A DNA stretch of 64,000 nt from Hyphochytrium catenoides (taxonomy: Eukaryota; Sar; Hyphochytriomycetes; Hyphochytriales; Hyphochytriaceae). The DNA lies in the NCBI GenBank assembly GCA_900088475.1, contig FLMG01004571.1, positions 1 through 64,000 of the forward strand, read 5' to 3'. The notes under the pieces were generated by a model that saw only the letters and a program-made list of their open reading frames with translations, was not told where the DNA came from and did no database searches. The stretch's first letter is position 1, and the number at the start of each line of letters is the position of its first letter. This document shows positions 29,301 through 40,323 of this stretch, one piece after another. Position numbers and translations under genes: made by a program.

Positions 29301-30549
29301 AACCTAGGAAGAGACGGTTAAGAGCTCACAGAGGCCACATCTCTATTAGCAAATACCCGTCCTCATTCAAGTCTAACGATACCTTGATTGTCACTACGGT
29401 ATGGGTAAGTAGATGGGGAAAGATGACATCCGCCATTAGCGCGAAGTCCGGCCCCATATAACGAGCTAGAGCCATTATTGTGCTGCAAGTCTCCTTCACC
29501 ACCTGAGAGCGAAGCTCGGAGAGCTGTACGACCAAGTTGCTCTGTACAATCAGCAGAGGGAGAGGTCATAATGATTGAATGGTTAGCCGCAAGTCAGGAT
29601 GGAGGAGCGGATGACACCAAGTAAACAGCGTTTGTTTCAGCACTGATTGCTGACACCTTACCGCAAGCTCCCCAAGCACATCGGAGAGATACTTTGACTT
29701 AAGCATGTCCTTCGGTATGGCCTTAGAGGGATCTGTATCGTCCAACATTGAGCGCAAGGCTTCCATTGCATCAGTGCGCTGCTTCCAGAGATTATCCTTT
29801 GTACTCAGTTCCTTCGTGCAATCCTGGACCTGTGAAGAAGCTCAGTCAGGCTGAAGGACCTCAGTAGATCCGAAGTGCCAGAGGTAACGTATATTGAGGG
29901 TTGGGATCCTCCAGATGCACCAAGATTAAGGGAATATTGGACAAAGAGCAATCGGTACGGTGGCTCGACGCACGATAGAGAAGAACGCGGGGTTTCTAAC
30001 AGCCGCTGAAGCGCGAGAACACGGCTACGCTTACGCACCCTCTTGCGCCACATTCTCCTGGTTTCCTCTGGCTTTAACGTAGCGATCTTAGGGCTTGGAG
30101 TTGCAATAGGAATCTGACTACGGCTAGCCCGAGTTCGAAGCTTCACTTCCGTGTCGGTGAGCTCAGGAGTCTCAGGTTGTACAATTTTCTGGGAGAAAGA
30201 GCGCGCGAGCGGAGGAGATGCCCCATCTTTGCCAGAGAGAGGGCTGCTTTGTGGCTCTGGTGCCTCCAAGTTCGCCTGAGGACAACGATAAGGCAGAAGA
30301 ATTATTAGGTGCTGCTTGCAAGAGAGAAGAAAGTAGAAACCGGAAGGTAGATCAGATAACTGATACGCAGTCATACAAAGGTAAACCAACCCGCGAGACT
30401 AGCGGGAGTTCTTAGAAGATCTACACTCAAGAGAGATCGACACGATGCCTCCCTCGTACCGGCTCTAGGCCAAGCTTCGGCCTCGCAGATGGCCCATGAG
30501 CATCCGAGAGATGTTCATTTTGATTATCGTCGAGCTGCAAAGAGCTCAT
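26393..30549 (-). CDS. CLASP-type (TOG/HEAT) microtubule-associated protein with C-terminal membrane anchor (9 exons)
   Basis: Exons 30549-30460, 30275-30039, 29829-29662, 29541-29383, 29303-29201, 29068-28888, 28725-28518, 28460-28050, 27814-26393 join in perfect phase to 992 residues. Residues about 110-320 match the CLASP_N TOG domain: TKDNLWKQRTDAMEALRSML, LSELRSQVVKETCSTIMALA, FPHLLTHTVVTIKVMSQSCD, the KSAVYRTRCVEYL repeat border, and KATNDAAEEARKFARAALV. Such domains bind tubulin and promote microtubule rescue. The rest is Ser/Pro-rich and basic, as in CLASPs, with a segment at about 624-665 (YRQQLVELFEKHD...KNYEGKEDLI) of a type seen in alveolate proteins. Unusually, residues about 906-927 form a transmembrane segment, with a 65-residue tail containing a possible N-glycosylation site (NNLT) and two cysteines. 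Exon 9 is joined to exon 8 in frame, which supports one gene; a cDNA would prove it. Confidence 0.85.
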
Positions 30550-30797
30550 AGTTGAGGGCTTGTGGCTGCAGGAGCGCAGCACCTAATGTTGCTAGGAAGA
30601 CAATACCTCTTCCCGTTGGAGGTTCCTAGCCAACACCAGCCGCTTTAACAGCAGCGAAGGTATTGTGCGCCGACTCCTCGATCAATCTCTGTCAAGATTG
30701 TCGGATCAGATGGAGCTCCACAAATGCGTTTGGCGGTCTGCCGGCCAATCCCTATGCACGACTTTGAACACAAGCGGATAGAGAGGGGAAGAGAGGG

Positions 30798-30854
<57 letters not shown>

Positions 30855-31346
30855 AAAAGAGGAAAAGAGGAAAGAGAGAGAGACGGCCTAGCACAACTCT
30901 AGGGAAAATGAGGAAAGAGCGTTTGAAAAATCAAATGCTCGCCATCTCCTGGCGCAAGCGACCAAAACAAGGGCTTTCCCTAACAAAAAAACAGTAGTTT
31001 GGCGGCGAATCTTTGGTGCCTCAAACCTCTACTATTATCTATGGAAAAGGAAGGGACGCCGAATCCAACGGCATACTGAATAGCAATAATCAGTTCAATG
31101 ATAATCATTGGAATTACTATTTTCGGAACTTCAAATTCGGTGTTGAAGAGGAATAGGGAGACAATTCTGGAGATCCAATAAAATTCAAGAAGGATCTGTA
31201 GTTCAGAAAGCAGTCGGCTGTCGAAGCCGAAGCCGAAGCGGAGATAAGTGACCATTAACCTTCTCGCCTATAGAAGCCGATAGTGGCACGGAGTAGCTGC
31301 CCCTGTTTCCTTAGACTTGTGAATCAAGCTTTTTGTCCTGCTTTCA
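30550..31346. other. Divergent intergenic region with (GA)n tract
   Basis: Between the CLASP-type gene (-) and a small coiled-coil gene (+). It contains a (GA)n run at 30797-30851. A minus ORF at 31255-30980 with hydrophobic residues is not supported by anything else. Confidence 0.45.
30797..30851. repeat. (GA)n simple repeat
   Basis: Uninterrupted GA dinucleotide run on the plus strand. Confidence 0.92.
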
Positions 31347-31995
31347 ATGGTGGATGACGATCAGGGTGGAAGTCTTGGAATTGGCGGGTTGGAACTTCTA
31401 CAGAATGAGTACCAGGAGCTCGTAAACCAGACGCTACATCTGGTAAGCTTCAGCAAACGGCCACGTAGCCCTATGTAAAGCATTTATTGAAAACTCGCAT
31501 GCACTACGCTGCCGGGTTGCTACTACGAATTAAGTGTTTGCTTGACCTTATGCAAATGCTGCTCCTATCGAAGGAACGATCGAATGTCGAGCTCATGCAA
31601 GCGCTGAAAGAGAATCCTAACGACGAAGACTTCTTGCTCGCTATATATGAGAATCGCGAAGTGATAATAAAGAAAAACGATAAGATAAAGGTACAAGCCT
31701 TCTGTCGCCTGCCGAGCCATCACCAGGAACATCCCTGGCCCGCTTGCCCAGCCGCTTTATTCCTCAGCATCGATCATTCCTCGGTATTAAACGTGTGCTT
31801 TGTACACTGCAGGAACTTCAGAAGCAGCTGGAGGAGCTGACAGGATCCAGCCATGGCATCTCATACACCTTGAGAGAGGAGCCTTCTTCGCATACTAGAC
31901 CCGATACCGATTTACGGAACAATGTTGACTTCGCCTGTACAATGACAAACACCTTCCGCGGTAGGTTAACACCGCCCAGGGCCTCATCATCCTGA
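31347..31995 (+). CDS. Small conserved-looking coiled-coil protein (3 exons)
   Basis: Exons 31347-31442, 31574-31690, 31813-31995 join in phase to 131 residues. The core reads LELLQNEYQELVNQTLHL, then ERSNVELMQALKEN, DEDFLLAIYENREVIIKKND and IKELQKQLEEL: a compact helical hairpin or coiled coil with an acidic turn. This pattern (L.RSN.EL..., D.DF..AI.EN..VI.KK) looks like a short widely conserved eukaryotic coiled-coil family, but I cannot name it. The C-terminal ~45 residues are hydrophilic. The exon 2 acceptor (TCGAAG) lacks a pyrimidine tract. The 3' end could extend through an extra intron near 31965. Confidence 0.65.
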
Positions 31996-32428
31996 CTTGC
32001 ACTTCACATCGCTGTTTGCCTTTCTCTATCTCACCACACACTCTCGCTCCATATGTAGAGTTTTCAACGCGATATGCACCCGTCGAGATTAGCGCTAGTG
32101 ACCGAGAGGAGGGGAAGGAAGGTGACGAAGGCCTGCATCTTTGAGCACTTGTTTTCTTGCAAATGCTTGTACCATAGCCATCTGCGTCTTCACTTGATTA
32201 GGACAGTCGTCAGGTTACGATTCGATATATGTACTACATTTTTCCTCTGGACGGTCCCGCGGTGGTTCTCCTTTCCAATGCACGCTTAAAGAAAGTGACA
32301 GTCGGTCTGTCGGGTAGATATCTTCATATTGGAGGGCACGTTAAGGTTTAATCTTGGGCGGTCCGGGTCATAGAAACTATCCCAACGGGATCCCTGTTTA
32401 CAGGGCACACATCGTCGTGTCCTCTGGG
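31996..32428. other. Convergent intergenic region
   Basis: 3' flanks of the small coiled-coil gene and the RCC1-repeat gene. No gene seen. Confidence 0.5.
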
Positions 32429-35359
32429 TTATTGTCCTTCAGCTTCTTCTTGTTCGTCGTGGCCTTCTTCGTCTTTCATGAATTCGTCTAGAGGGGGAAA
32501 GCTCAATCCTAAACTCTGCGCAAGGCCGGCAAGCCTCTCGGCTATCACTTCTGCCTCTCCCTCCCCAGTCTCAATCTTGCTATGCTTCTCCCTGGNNNNN
32601 NNNNNNNNNNNNNNNNNNNNNNNNNNNNNNNNNNNNNNNNNNNNNNNNNNNNNNNTAGGATTGTTGCAAATGGCACATTGAGGGTAGTTGTCTAACAGCT
32701 CGAGCAGATGTTCGTTGAAAGCTGTCAGAGCTTCCAACAGCCTGACTTGCTCATGCTCCTAAGATAGACTGGTTAGCTACCGCTATGAAGAGGGTTGGCG
32801 GAGTGAAGGAGACAGCAGGAGAATGGGCATAGCGCGCAAAATGAAAATGAATTTAGCAAAAAACCACCCCTGACCTTGCGGTGATCCTTCGCCCTCTCCA
32901 GAGCAATGCGCTCTCTCTCAACCGCTGCATTGAGGCGCTCAATCTCTTGCCTCGAGGGCCCGTCGTATGGCTTGGTAGCCACCACAGTGAACTCCCTCCC
33001 GCAGGCAACTGCCAATTTTAGAATAGAGAGCTAAACAGGAAAGTAGGGCCTGTTGATGATAAATGAAGCTGAAGGTACCTGACGCTGCCTTTCCCACTCC
33101 AAACGTGTCTATAAGACCCTCGACAGGTCCAGGAACCGCACAGAAAGGCTCCTCCTGGTCGCCTAGTTCCGAAGGGCGACCCAAACAGCCATTCACGTTA
33201 CTTCCCCACGTATAAACCTGCACCAGAACACGATAAGAGTGACGCAAGGCTAACCTTATTAACTCTGTTCCTCTCTTCTTTGCTTTTCATTGCTAGTCTT
33301 CCAGGGACAGACGACAACGCGAAGTTCCAACTACAGATCACTCACCTCATCTTTTAGCGTCAGGGCTGCGTTGTGGTACATGCCAACTGCCACATACTTG
33401 ACGAGCACATGAGTATCTACTAGATCTTGGACGAGACCAGGGGTGAGGGACACTTGTACCCCACCTTGGCCCAACTAGAATAAAAGTGTGCCGCGGAGTC
33501 CCGAAGCATTGGCATCAAAAGAGAAGAAGGGCGTTACGTATGTGCGAAATATTAGAGGAGGCCGATATCAGAATCATCATGAAGCAAGAGATACTCCCTG
33601 CTGAGAGGGAGTGATGGTACGATTGCTGTGACTCTTGAAGTAAGTTGGGTCTCGTTACCTGGCCAGATCTTCCTGAGATGTCATCAGTTTCACGGTCGCC
33701 ATAAGTTCAAGAGATAGGAAGCGAACAGCAAAGAGTCCAGCTGGTCAATTGAATGACCGGAAGAAACTGCAGCATGACGATCCAAGGAGGTACCTGTGCC
33801 CCAGGTGTACACCCATCCTGCCTTCGTCATGGGAGGTACTAAGACTATGGCAGTCGAATGCCAAACAGAACAAGCCACTTGAATAACTACTTCTCCTACG
33901 TTGAACAGGGCGGTCAGAAAAGAAGTATCTTCCGAGAGAATAGAAAGAATAACAACTAGATAGCGCAGGGAAAAGGCAAAGCTAATGAGAAGAAAGAAAG
34001 AGAGAAATTGACAGACAGAAAGAGAGAGCGGGGGCCCACTTCAAGTGAGTAGGACTATAAGCAAGAAGGAAGCCCTAACTTCGAGAACTATTCCCTTGCC
34101 TTTGAGCTTTTCTACTTGGCGAGGTGCGTTAACTGACTTGGAGTCTCCGTGGCCAAGTCTCCTAAGTTTGGTTTCATAGTGAGTCCTTTACGGTTCTCCC
34201 GGTAGCTGCTTCTTTAGCATGCTTCCTCTTAACTTTGCTAAGCCCTTCTTTGTCTCTCTCTTTCTGGTCACTACTCTTGCAGATGCTCCTTACCCTCCAT
34301 CTCCAGAACCCCAGGTCCATATCTCACTCTGGTCGGTCAACAGAGCGCAGTGGGTAGCACCACAGGACACCTACAAACACGGAGGAAATACAGACGGTCC
34401 ACAGAATTGCGATGCCGAGAGTCAGAAAGGCAGCGTAACTCCAGGCAAATGACCAAGCGGGCTTTGTACTTCATTGCGCTACTCGCGTCACAAGACCCAG
34501 ACAAGGAAGGCAGGAAGCAATAAGAGACCTCTAAACAAAGAAGGGGAACAGGAAAAAGCGGTATGGGACGTACCTGCTTAACAATCTTGCTCTTGAAGTA
34601 GCTCGTCAGGTCCAGCTGAGAAGCGCTGCCACCCGTGTTACCCCACACGAACAGCTGATCTACAGGGTAGAGATAGTAAGCTTGCCAAAGACCGATCCCC
34701 ATTTAGTAACATAAATTGGGCATCTTGCGGAAGTAACGATCTACGTCGGGATGAGGCCGTAGTAGGCTATCGTGTTTCGTCACTTAGGGATAACAAGGCC
34801 AAAATGGTTACTACTAGCCAGGAAGATAAGCCTGGTTTACCTACCGTCGTCAGTGAGAACGAATGATTGAGAAGTACCAACAGCACACGCGACAGCGGCA
34901 GAAGCTCTGGGAAGCGATTTTTCTAAAAGGCGTGGTTCCGGGCAGTCTCGTCCTCCTAACGCTTTCCTGTCTCCCGCCTCCTGTGAGTACGACGCATAAA
35001 TCCATAAACAGAGAAGGTCAAGGTTTTGCAGATAGATTGCGCCCTAAGAGAGCTAAGAGAGCATGAAAAGAATCATTGAGTACTTACTCCTCCTTCAGGA
35101 AGTGGTGGGACAGACTCTCTAATAAGAAGGTGAAATAGCTCATTGCCGAGCTGCTGGTGTGAGTTCTGTTGAAAGAAATGTAGGAGGAAGAGAATCCACG
35201 GTCAATTTGGATAATCAACGGGGCCTTCAAGGTTGTCCAACGGGGAAGACACGTCTCTCTTAACGAGACAAGACAAGAAAGTTGGAAATCAGAGTGCTAC
35301 GGACTTTGGACGTTTCAGGCGGTCGTCAATCGGCTTTAAGATCTCCTTATCCTTCTCAT

Positions 35360-35405
<46 letters not shown>

Positions 35406-37650
35406 ACTCTCTCTCTCTCACTCTCACTCGCTCTATTCTCTTTTTTTTCTCGTCCTTTTGAGACACAAGAATAGAGATCATAGTAGACACATCCTTTGGT
35501 AAAGGCTTACATGGCCCCACGAATAGACATCTCCTGCCCTCGTTATGGCCACACAATGATTCCGACCAACAGCAATGTCGCCTATCTCCTATCAAGGGTG
35601 AAGAAGAAGGGTGAAGAGCCAGCAGACCGTGACAGAGGTTAAGAGTTGCCCGGTGAGACAGATCGTGCGCCGAAACTTCCTAACAAACTCATCTCTCAGG
35701 GTAACGGTGCTGTCACTTCCACATTTTCTCTACCTATCTCTTACACTTCTACCTCCCCCTTCTATCCACTGCTGTACCTCGCAAACTCCCTTCTTTAGCT
35801 CCCTAATGGTCGTATGTCTCTTCAGTAAGCGTAACCCCTTCACTGAGGACCTCGTACCTCATCACATAGCCCGGGTACTTTGATGGGGTCCAAGATGTCA
35901 TCCCTGTCAGTAAGTGGAGGCGCTTTCTTCTCTTTGGCGCTCTTCGGTCTTCCAAAAACAGACAGGCGTGTACTCCTTGACGTACTGGTGGTGGGTCTAC
36001 CGCCCTCTGCACCATCGCCACCATTCTCCGCCTCGTCGAGCTCTTCCCCATCGTCTCCTCCTTCATCGCTCAGGTCTTGTTCATCTTGGTCCTCGTCTTC
36101 CTCGTCTTCTTCCTCCTCCTCACCTCCAGCACCTCCTTCCTCGCCATCGGGCACAGCTAGAAGAGCATTTTGCGGTTAAACTCGACAAGAGAAATTCAGG
36201 TCTATAAACGAAAGGGCCACCATAACCATGGACAGGAAAGGAACCCGAACAACCAGGGGTACGACGGCGTAAACTACCCAGGATCGTAGGGGCAACTTAA
36301 TAAGAAGTGCACAACAAAGAAGACATCTTTGATGGGAGAAGAAAAATAGAGGAGGGTAAAAGCTACTCCAAGCGAGAGAGGAGCCCGGGGAGGGCGAAAG
36401 GTTATTTTGGTAGGGAGGAGAAGACCATGGCCATCTCATAAAGAGAAGAAAACAACAAACAGAGGACAAGGATAGCCAGTTACCCAGTGCCGAGGGTGGA
36501 AGACCATGTGGCCCTGCCCCAAAGCCCCAGACATACACGTCTCCATACTTGGATATCGCAAAGGCAATGTCTGAGTCAAAGCCCTGCGAATAGGTCCACG
36601 GACTGAGATGTTGAGGAAGTGAAGAAGGACAAGGCGCAGGTCTCAAATGGTGGCTAAAGAAAAAAGGAGGCCCTTAGTTATCAAGAACTTACGAGCACCC
36701 GATATTCTGAGAACTGAGACAGGGGAGAGACACTTGAACGTTCTAATGGGAGATAGAGCCAACAGAGGGTGCACTGTCACAAAGGATAGCGCTGAACAAA
36801 CTTACTGCGCAGACTTTTTCAATCCCTTTGCCTCTAAGACCTTTGATTTGAGTTGCCTTGGCTACCGGATCCCTCGTCCCATGCCCTAGAGAGCCAAAGG
36901 AAAGAGAGGGAGATAACGATAGGAGAGTGTTACTTGGCTTCAATCTCTGGCAGCGATTCAGTTGGAAGCGGCGTATGCCCCTTATTGAAGACGCGTCTAG
37001 CACAATAGGTGATAACAAAGGGAAAAGCCAAATGTGGCGACTGTTTAGCGATCCCGATCCCCACCAAGCTGTCCTGACTGGCCAGTGCCAAAGGTCCAGA
37101 CCCCACCAAGAGAGTTGAGCTTTTCTTCATTCTCCGCTTCCAGTTCCTCATGCGCTTTCATTTCTGTGGAACAGTTCAGTGAGGCTTCACCAAGGCACCA
37201 CGAAAAGCTTCAAGATAGGAACCACAGACGCACGTGTGCCAGCTAACTCTAGGACAGATGCCAGAAAGTGAAAACCGGCCATACCTTTCTCATATTGCCA
37301 CGTCAAATCTGAGACAATGCGGTCAATCTGTCAATAAAAGTTAGAAGGTCAAGCTTTCGGACTCAAATCTGGCCGCCATCGTCCTTTTGGACGAAGGGAA
37401 CTAACCAGCAGATCTTTGCCAAATCCAATATCATCGAGACCTCGTCCCCTAAGAATCTCCTTAAGAGTGACCCTCGACAAAGGCTTGTAGAAAGCAGGAT
37501 TTAGGATCTGTGGAAGGAAAGTTGGTCGTTAGCGCTTCTCAAGCAATGCTTTGACTCACCATCAAGAGCAACATAAATGTGGAGGCGGGTGTTCTTTCTT
37601 CCACTGCTGGACTTAGAATCGAATCGATGCATGCTACGACCTTGTTACCC
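32429..37650 (-). CDS. Seven-blade RCC1-repeat protein with C-terminal coiled coil (at least 19 exons; 5' end open)
   Basis: Phased exons: 37650-37560, 37507-37406, 37327-37285, 37163-37065, 36885-36806, 36583-36484, 36156-35858, 35588-35511, 35153-35088, 34980-34845, 34659-34574, 34370-34294, 34161-34100, 33895-33794, 33672-33659 (14 nt), 33474-33346, 33217-33079, 33008-32875, 32758-32429. They give at least 722 residues. Seven RCC1 repeats are visible, each with a V.(T/V)WG turn: VWTFGTGQSGQLG, DVYVWGFGAG, DVYSWGHQLGN, QLFVWGN, IWTWGSGDGGRLGHGD, WVYTWGTGRSGQLGQGG, VYTWGSNVNGCLG. Blade 2 carries a ~65-residue Glu/Asp-rich insert. A helical domain of about 120 residues precedes the propeller. 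The C-terminus has a coiled coil, a CAICNNP stretch cut by the N gap, and an acidic tail. RCC1 propellers act as exchange factors or adaptors; the partner is unknown. The start may lie in an upstream exon (MGILQRPK, 37985). Confidence 0.85.
32596..32655. other. Assembly gap (60 N)
   Basis: Run of N inside the last exon of the RCC1 gene, directly after codons for CAICNN. The true length of the missing piece, and any further Cys/His of a zinc finger, is unknown. Confidence 0.99.
35363..35432. repeat. (CT)n repeat in an RCC1-gene intron
   Basis: CT dinucleotide run on the plus strand, so GA in the sense of the transcript, within the intron between the exons at 35588-35511 and 35153-35088. Confidence 0.85.
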
Positions 37651-39498
37651 CTGACGAGCGCATAGCTGTCCGCGCCACCACCTCCTCCGTTTTCGAAGTA
37701 TGTTTATAGATTTACTCCCTCTCTCTCTCTTCTTTGCTCTACGTCTCTTGCCCACACTTTCTCCCGTAGCTCTTAGTTCCTGGCCTCTTTTGGATTCATC
37801 TTCGAGTCCCTTACTCTTTCCTTGACGACACCTACCGTGGGCCATAGATATTTGGGCAGGACAAGGTAGCACTTCTTAGGGGTGAGGAAGAGCACTTTGT
37901 TAACAAGTACTTGCTCCCTCGGTTGCAAGTTCTTAGTGAACGGAGTGGGTTTCAGACGGTGCTTTGGCCGCTGGAGAATACCCATCTTGACAAGAAAGAT
38001 AAGGAGGTAGTAGAAGAAGCAGGAGCTAAGAAGGGTAGTGCTTGGAAGAACCTCAGAGGAGCATGACCGACACCTGCTGCAGAAGGTGATTGGAAGGCAG
38101 ATGACCGTCGATGACATTCATTGGTCTGCCGCAAGTACTTTCTGCAAGATCAACAACTGAGTGACCGTAGACAAGGGCTCCTAGCTCCGTCGTCACATCA
38201 GCAATATTTGTTCTATCAAGGTAGTGCTCCTACTGTCACCATCCTGGTGTCATTATCGCTGCCGCTGTTCTCAAGCAAGAAGCGTTGCTCTAGCAGCCAT
38301 CTTATGCCTCCTCCGTCCGCCTGTTGAAGCTTGGCAGCAGCGGCTAGCAGCTCAAGGGGAGACAGTGGCTGAACTTATAAGACTCGTCTTCTCCTTCCAG
38401 GCAGTAGTTCTCCAGAAATACTACGGACAACCTTGATTGGGTCTAGTACTCTGAGGAGCCCTAGCAGCAGCAGATGTTGAGAGCATTGAGTCAAGCGAGA
38501 AGAGAAGGGGCAAAGAGCGGAGGGCATGGTAGCAGCAAGGCCTAACGCAGGCTGACTGACGAGCAGTGGTGAAGGTCGGGAGAGAACAAGCAGATGGGCG
38601 AAGGCTGAAACGACACCGACGAAGTATTATACAGAATAACACATCCTTTGTGCCTTTTATACTCGATAGATGCCAAGTCAAAACGTTGTATTGTGATAGG
38701 TCATACCTTGGCCGTTATTTCCCCTTTATGGACATCCGAAGCAGCGGACCACCAGCAGCCAGATGATGTCCTTCTATGTGCCCTTGCCTGCTAGAGGAGG
38801 AGCTGTAAGAGGTCATCTCTCCTCTTCTCATCCCGTGGTTGACCAGTTGGCGCTGCTGCAGGTGATAGCACGAGTTACTTGGAGGCAGGGACAAACACGT
38901 GCACTACAAAGCCAAGTTCCTGTTAAAGTTTAATCAGGGTATTGGAAATTATCAGGGTGGAGGACACGTGACTAGGGGAAGCAAACTATCCATCGTCACC
39001 CAGCTCGCCTTCCTGCCTCTTTATGACAACAAGGCTTTGATGATGGAGAGGTTCGACTGCCAGCTAGTGTCAGAGGTTATCGTAGCCGCTCCTACAGCAG
39101 ATGGAGGGATTGAGTGTGAAGAGGTTACTATGATATAACGCTAGCGCAGGAAGGAGGTGGAAGTTTGGGCGGTAGAATATCACTTGAGATTCATCATTGG
39201 GAACGCTTATCAGCGAGTATCTATAGCTAACCTATAAAGGGCTGAAGGACATCCACCTACGACTCCGTCTTCTCTGACCCCGCAGGGACATGGTGCGGAG
39301 AAAACTTAATGGGCCGAGAGATGGGTGGAGCGTTTGGACTGTCTGAATAGATTGATAAGTTACTATACACATGCCGCCTGTTGACAAGGCACTGAAGAAC
39401 GGACAAGAGGAAAGGAAGACGTAGGCTCTAGCTTTGTAGAGGTCCCCCAAGGACCATCATGCTAATTAACCGTCGAGGGTTAGTGGACTCTGTTGGCT
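37651..39498. other. Gene-poor region, perhaps with the RCC1 first exon
   Basis: A minus ORF starting MGILQRPKHRLKPTPF (37985) reaches a GTA|G donor near 37806 and could be joined to the RCC1 gene, but the acceptor is weak. From 38100 to 39140 there are plus-strand open stretches (for example 38899-39138, starting MHYKAKFLLKFNQG) with no family match. They may be decayed coding sequence. Confidence 0.35.
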
Positions 39499-40323
39499 CT
39501 AAAAAGAGTCAGCGTTGGTGAAGGTACTGCCGACGGAGGTCTGGGAGTTAGATCCGGTGGCAATAGGCTTGGCAACGTAGAGTCTGCCCTTGACGAAGTA
39601 GTACAGAAGAGGGACATCGACGTATCCTGACGGAACGCCCTGCGCAGTGCTTCTAGAAGCAGCCTTTTGGCCGTTGACGATGTTAAAGCTAGAACCCTTG
39701 GGGCCGCCTTGGATGCCGACGATGCCGCCTAGGAGGGGGAGATACTGCACGCCAGTTGACTGACCTTGGACTCTTTCCAGGGTACCAGAGGAGGTTTGTG
39801 TGGCTCCTGAACCCTCAGTGGCACGAATATCAGCGATAGCATTGTTCTGATAACCAGACTGGTAAACGATGTCCGGAGTAGAGTCAGTCCGGGTAGGGCC
39901 CTGGACAGCGATGGTTGAACCTGCGTTTTGGTTAACCCCAACGGCGACATTGACCTCAGAGGGCGGTCCAAGATGAAGGAAGCCGCCCTGTTGAGCTAGG
40001 GGTCCGTTCGATTCAGCTCTAGCTTCGCCAACCAAACTCTGCGAGATTGTGTTACCCTGGGGCCCTGACTCGACGTGAGCTGCCGTATCCATGAAGCCCT
40101 GTGCTTGACCATTAGCACCGCTGCTGTGAACAGCTTCAGATTCAGCCTCTGAGTGACTTTGTTGATCCATCGATGCCTGACCCGGTTGCGCTCCTCCAAA
40201 GTCAACGCTGTTCATTAAACCATCCAAGTTGAGAAGACCGCGGAAGTTGCCGGACTCTGCAGCGGAGGACCCAGCAGCCATCCCAAGTAGAAGAAGGCAT
40301 GAGGCGGTAGAGCAGATCTTCAT
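39499..40323 (-). CDS. Secreted protein, family A copy 1
   Basis: Single exon of 274 codons. A clean signal peptide (MKICSTASCLLLLGMAAGSSAA) is followed by ESGNFRGLL, then a Gln/Ser/Gly-rich, low-cysteine mature region. It is a paralogue of the gene at 48654-49475: the two share the signal peptide pattern (MKI.ST...LL), an N-(F/L)-R-G-L motif right after cleavage, a LGPP/LGQP element near residue 120, an N-(I/V)-(V/I)-N-G-Q element near 220, and an FVKG.LY / FIKGQWY element near the C-terminus. The rest has diverged. The protein is presumably exported to a vacuole, the surface or the medium. Function unknown; no enzymatic motif is seen. Confidence 0.85.
   Translation of the reverse strand: MKICSTASCLLLLGMAAGSSAAESGNFRGLLNLDGLMNSVDFGGAQPGQASMDQQSHSEAESEAVHSSGANGQAQGFMDTAAHVESGPQGNTISQSLVGEARAESNGPLAQQGGFLHLGPPSEVNVAVGVNQNAGSTIAVQGPTRTDSTPDIVYQSGYQNNAIADIRATEGSGATQTSSGTLERVQGQSTGVQYLPLLGGIVGIQGGPKGSSFNIVNGQKAASRSTAQGVPSGYVDVPLLYYFVKGRLYVAKPIATGSNSQTSVGSTFTNADSF

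Noticed and set aside
34796-34830. Minus-strand GTAACCATTTTGGC, resembling the dinoflagellate/perkinsid spliced-leader core
   Set aside because: Only a partial match, lies inside an RCC1-gene intron and lacks the full leader and a donor. A similar weak match near 47080 was also dismissed.
35880-36207. Ser/Pro-rich plus-strand ORFs
   Set aside because: Antisense of the Glu/Asp-rich exon of the RCC1 gene.
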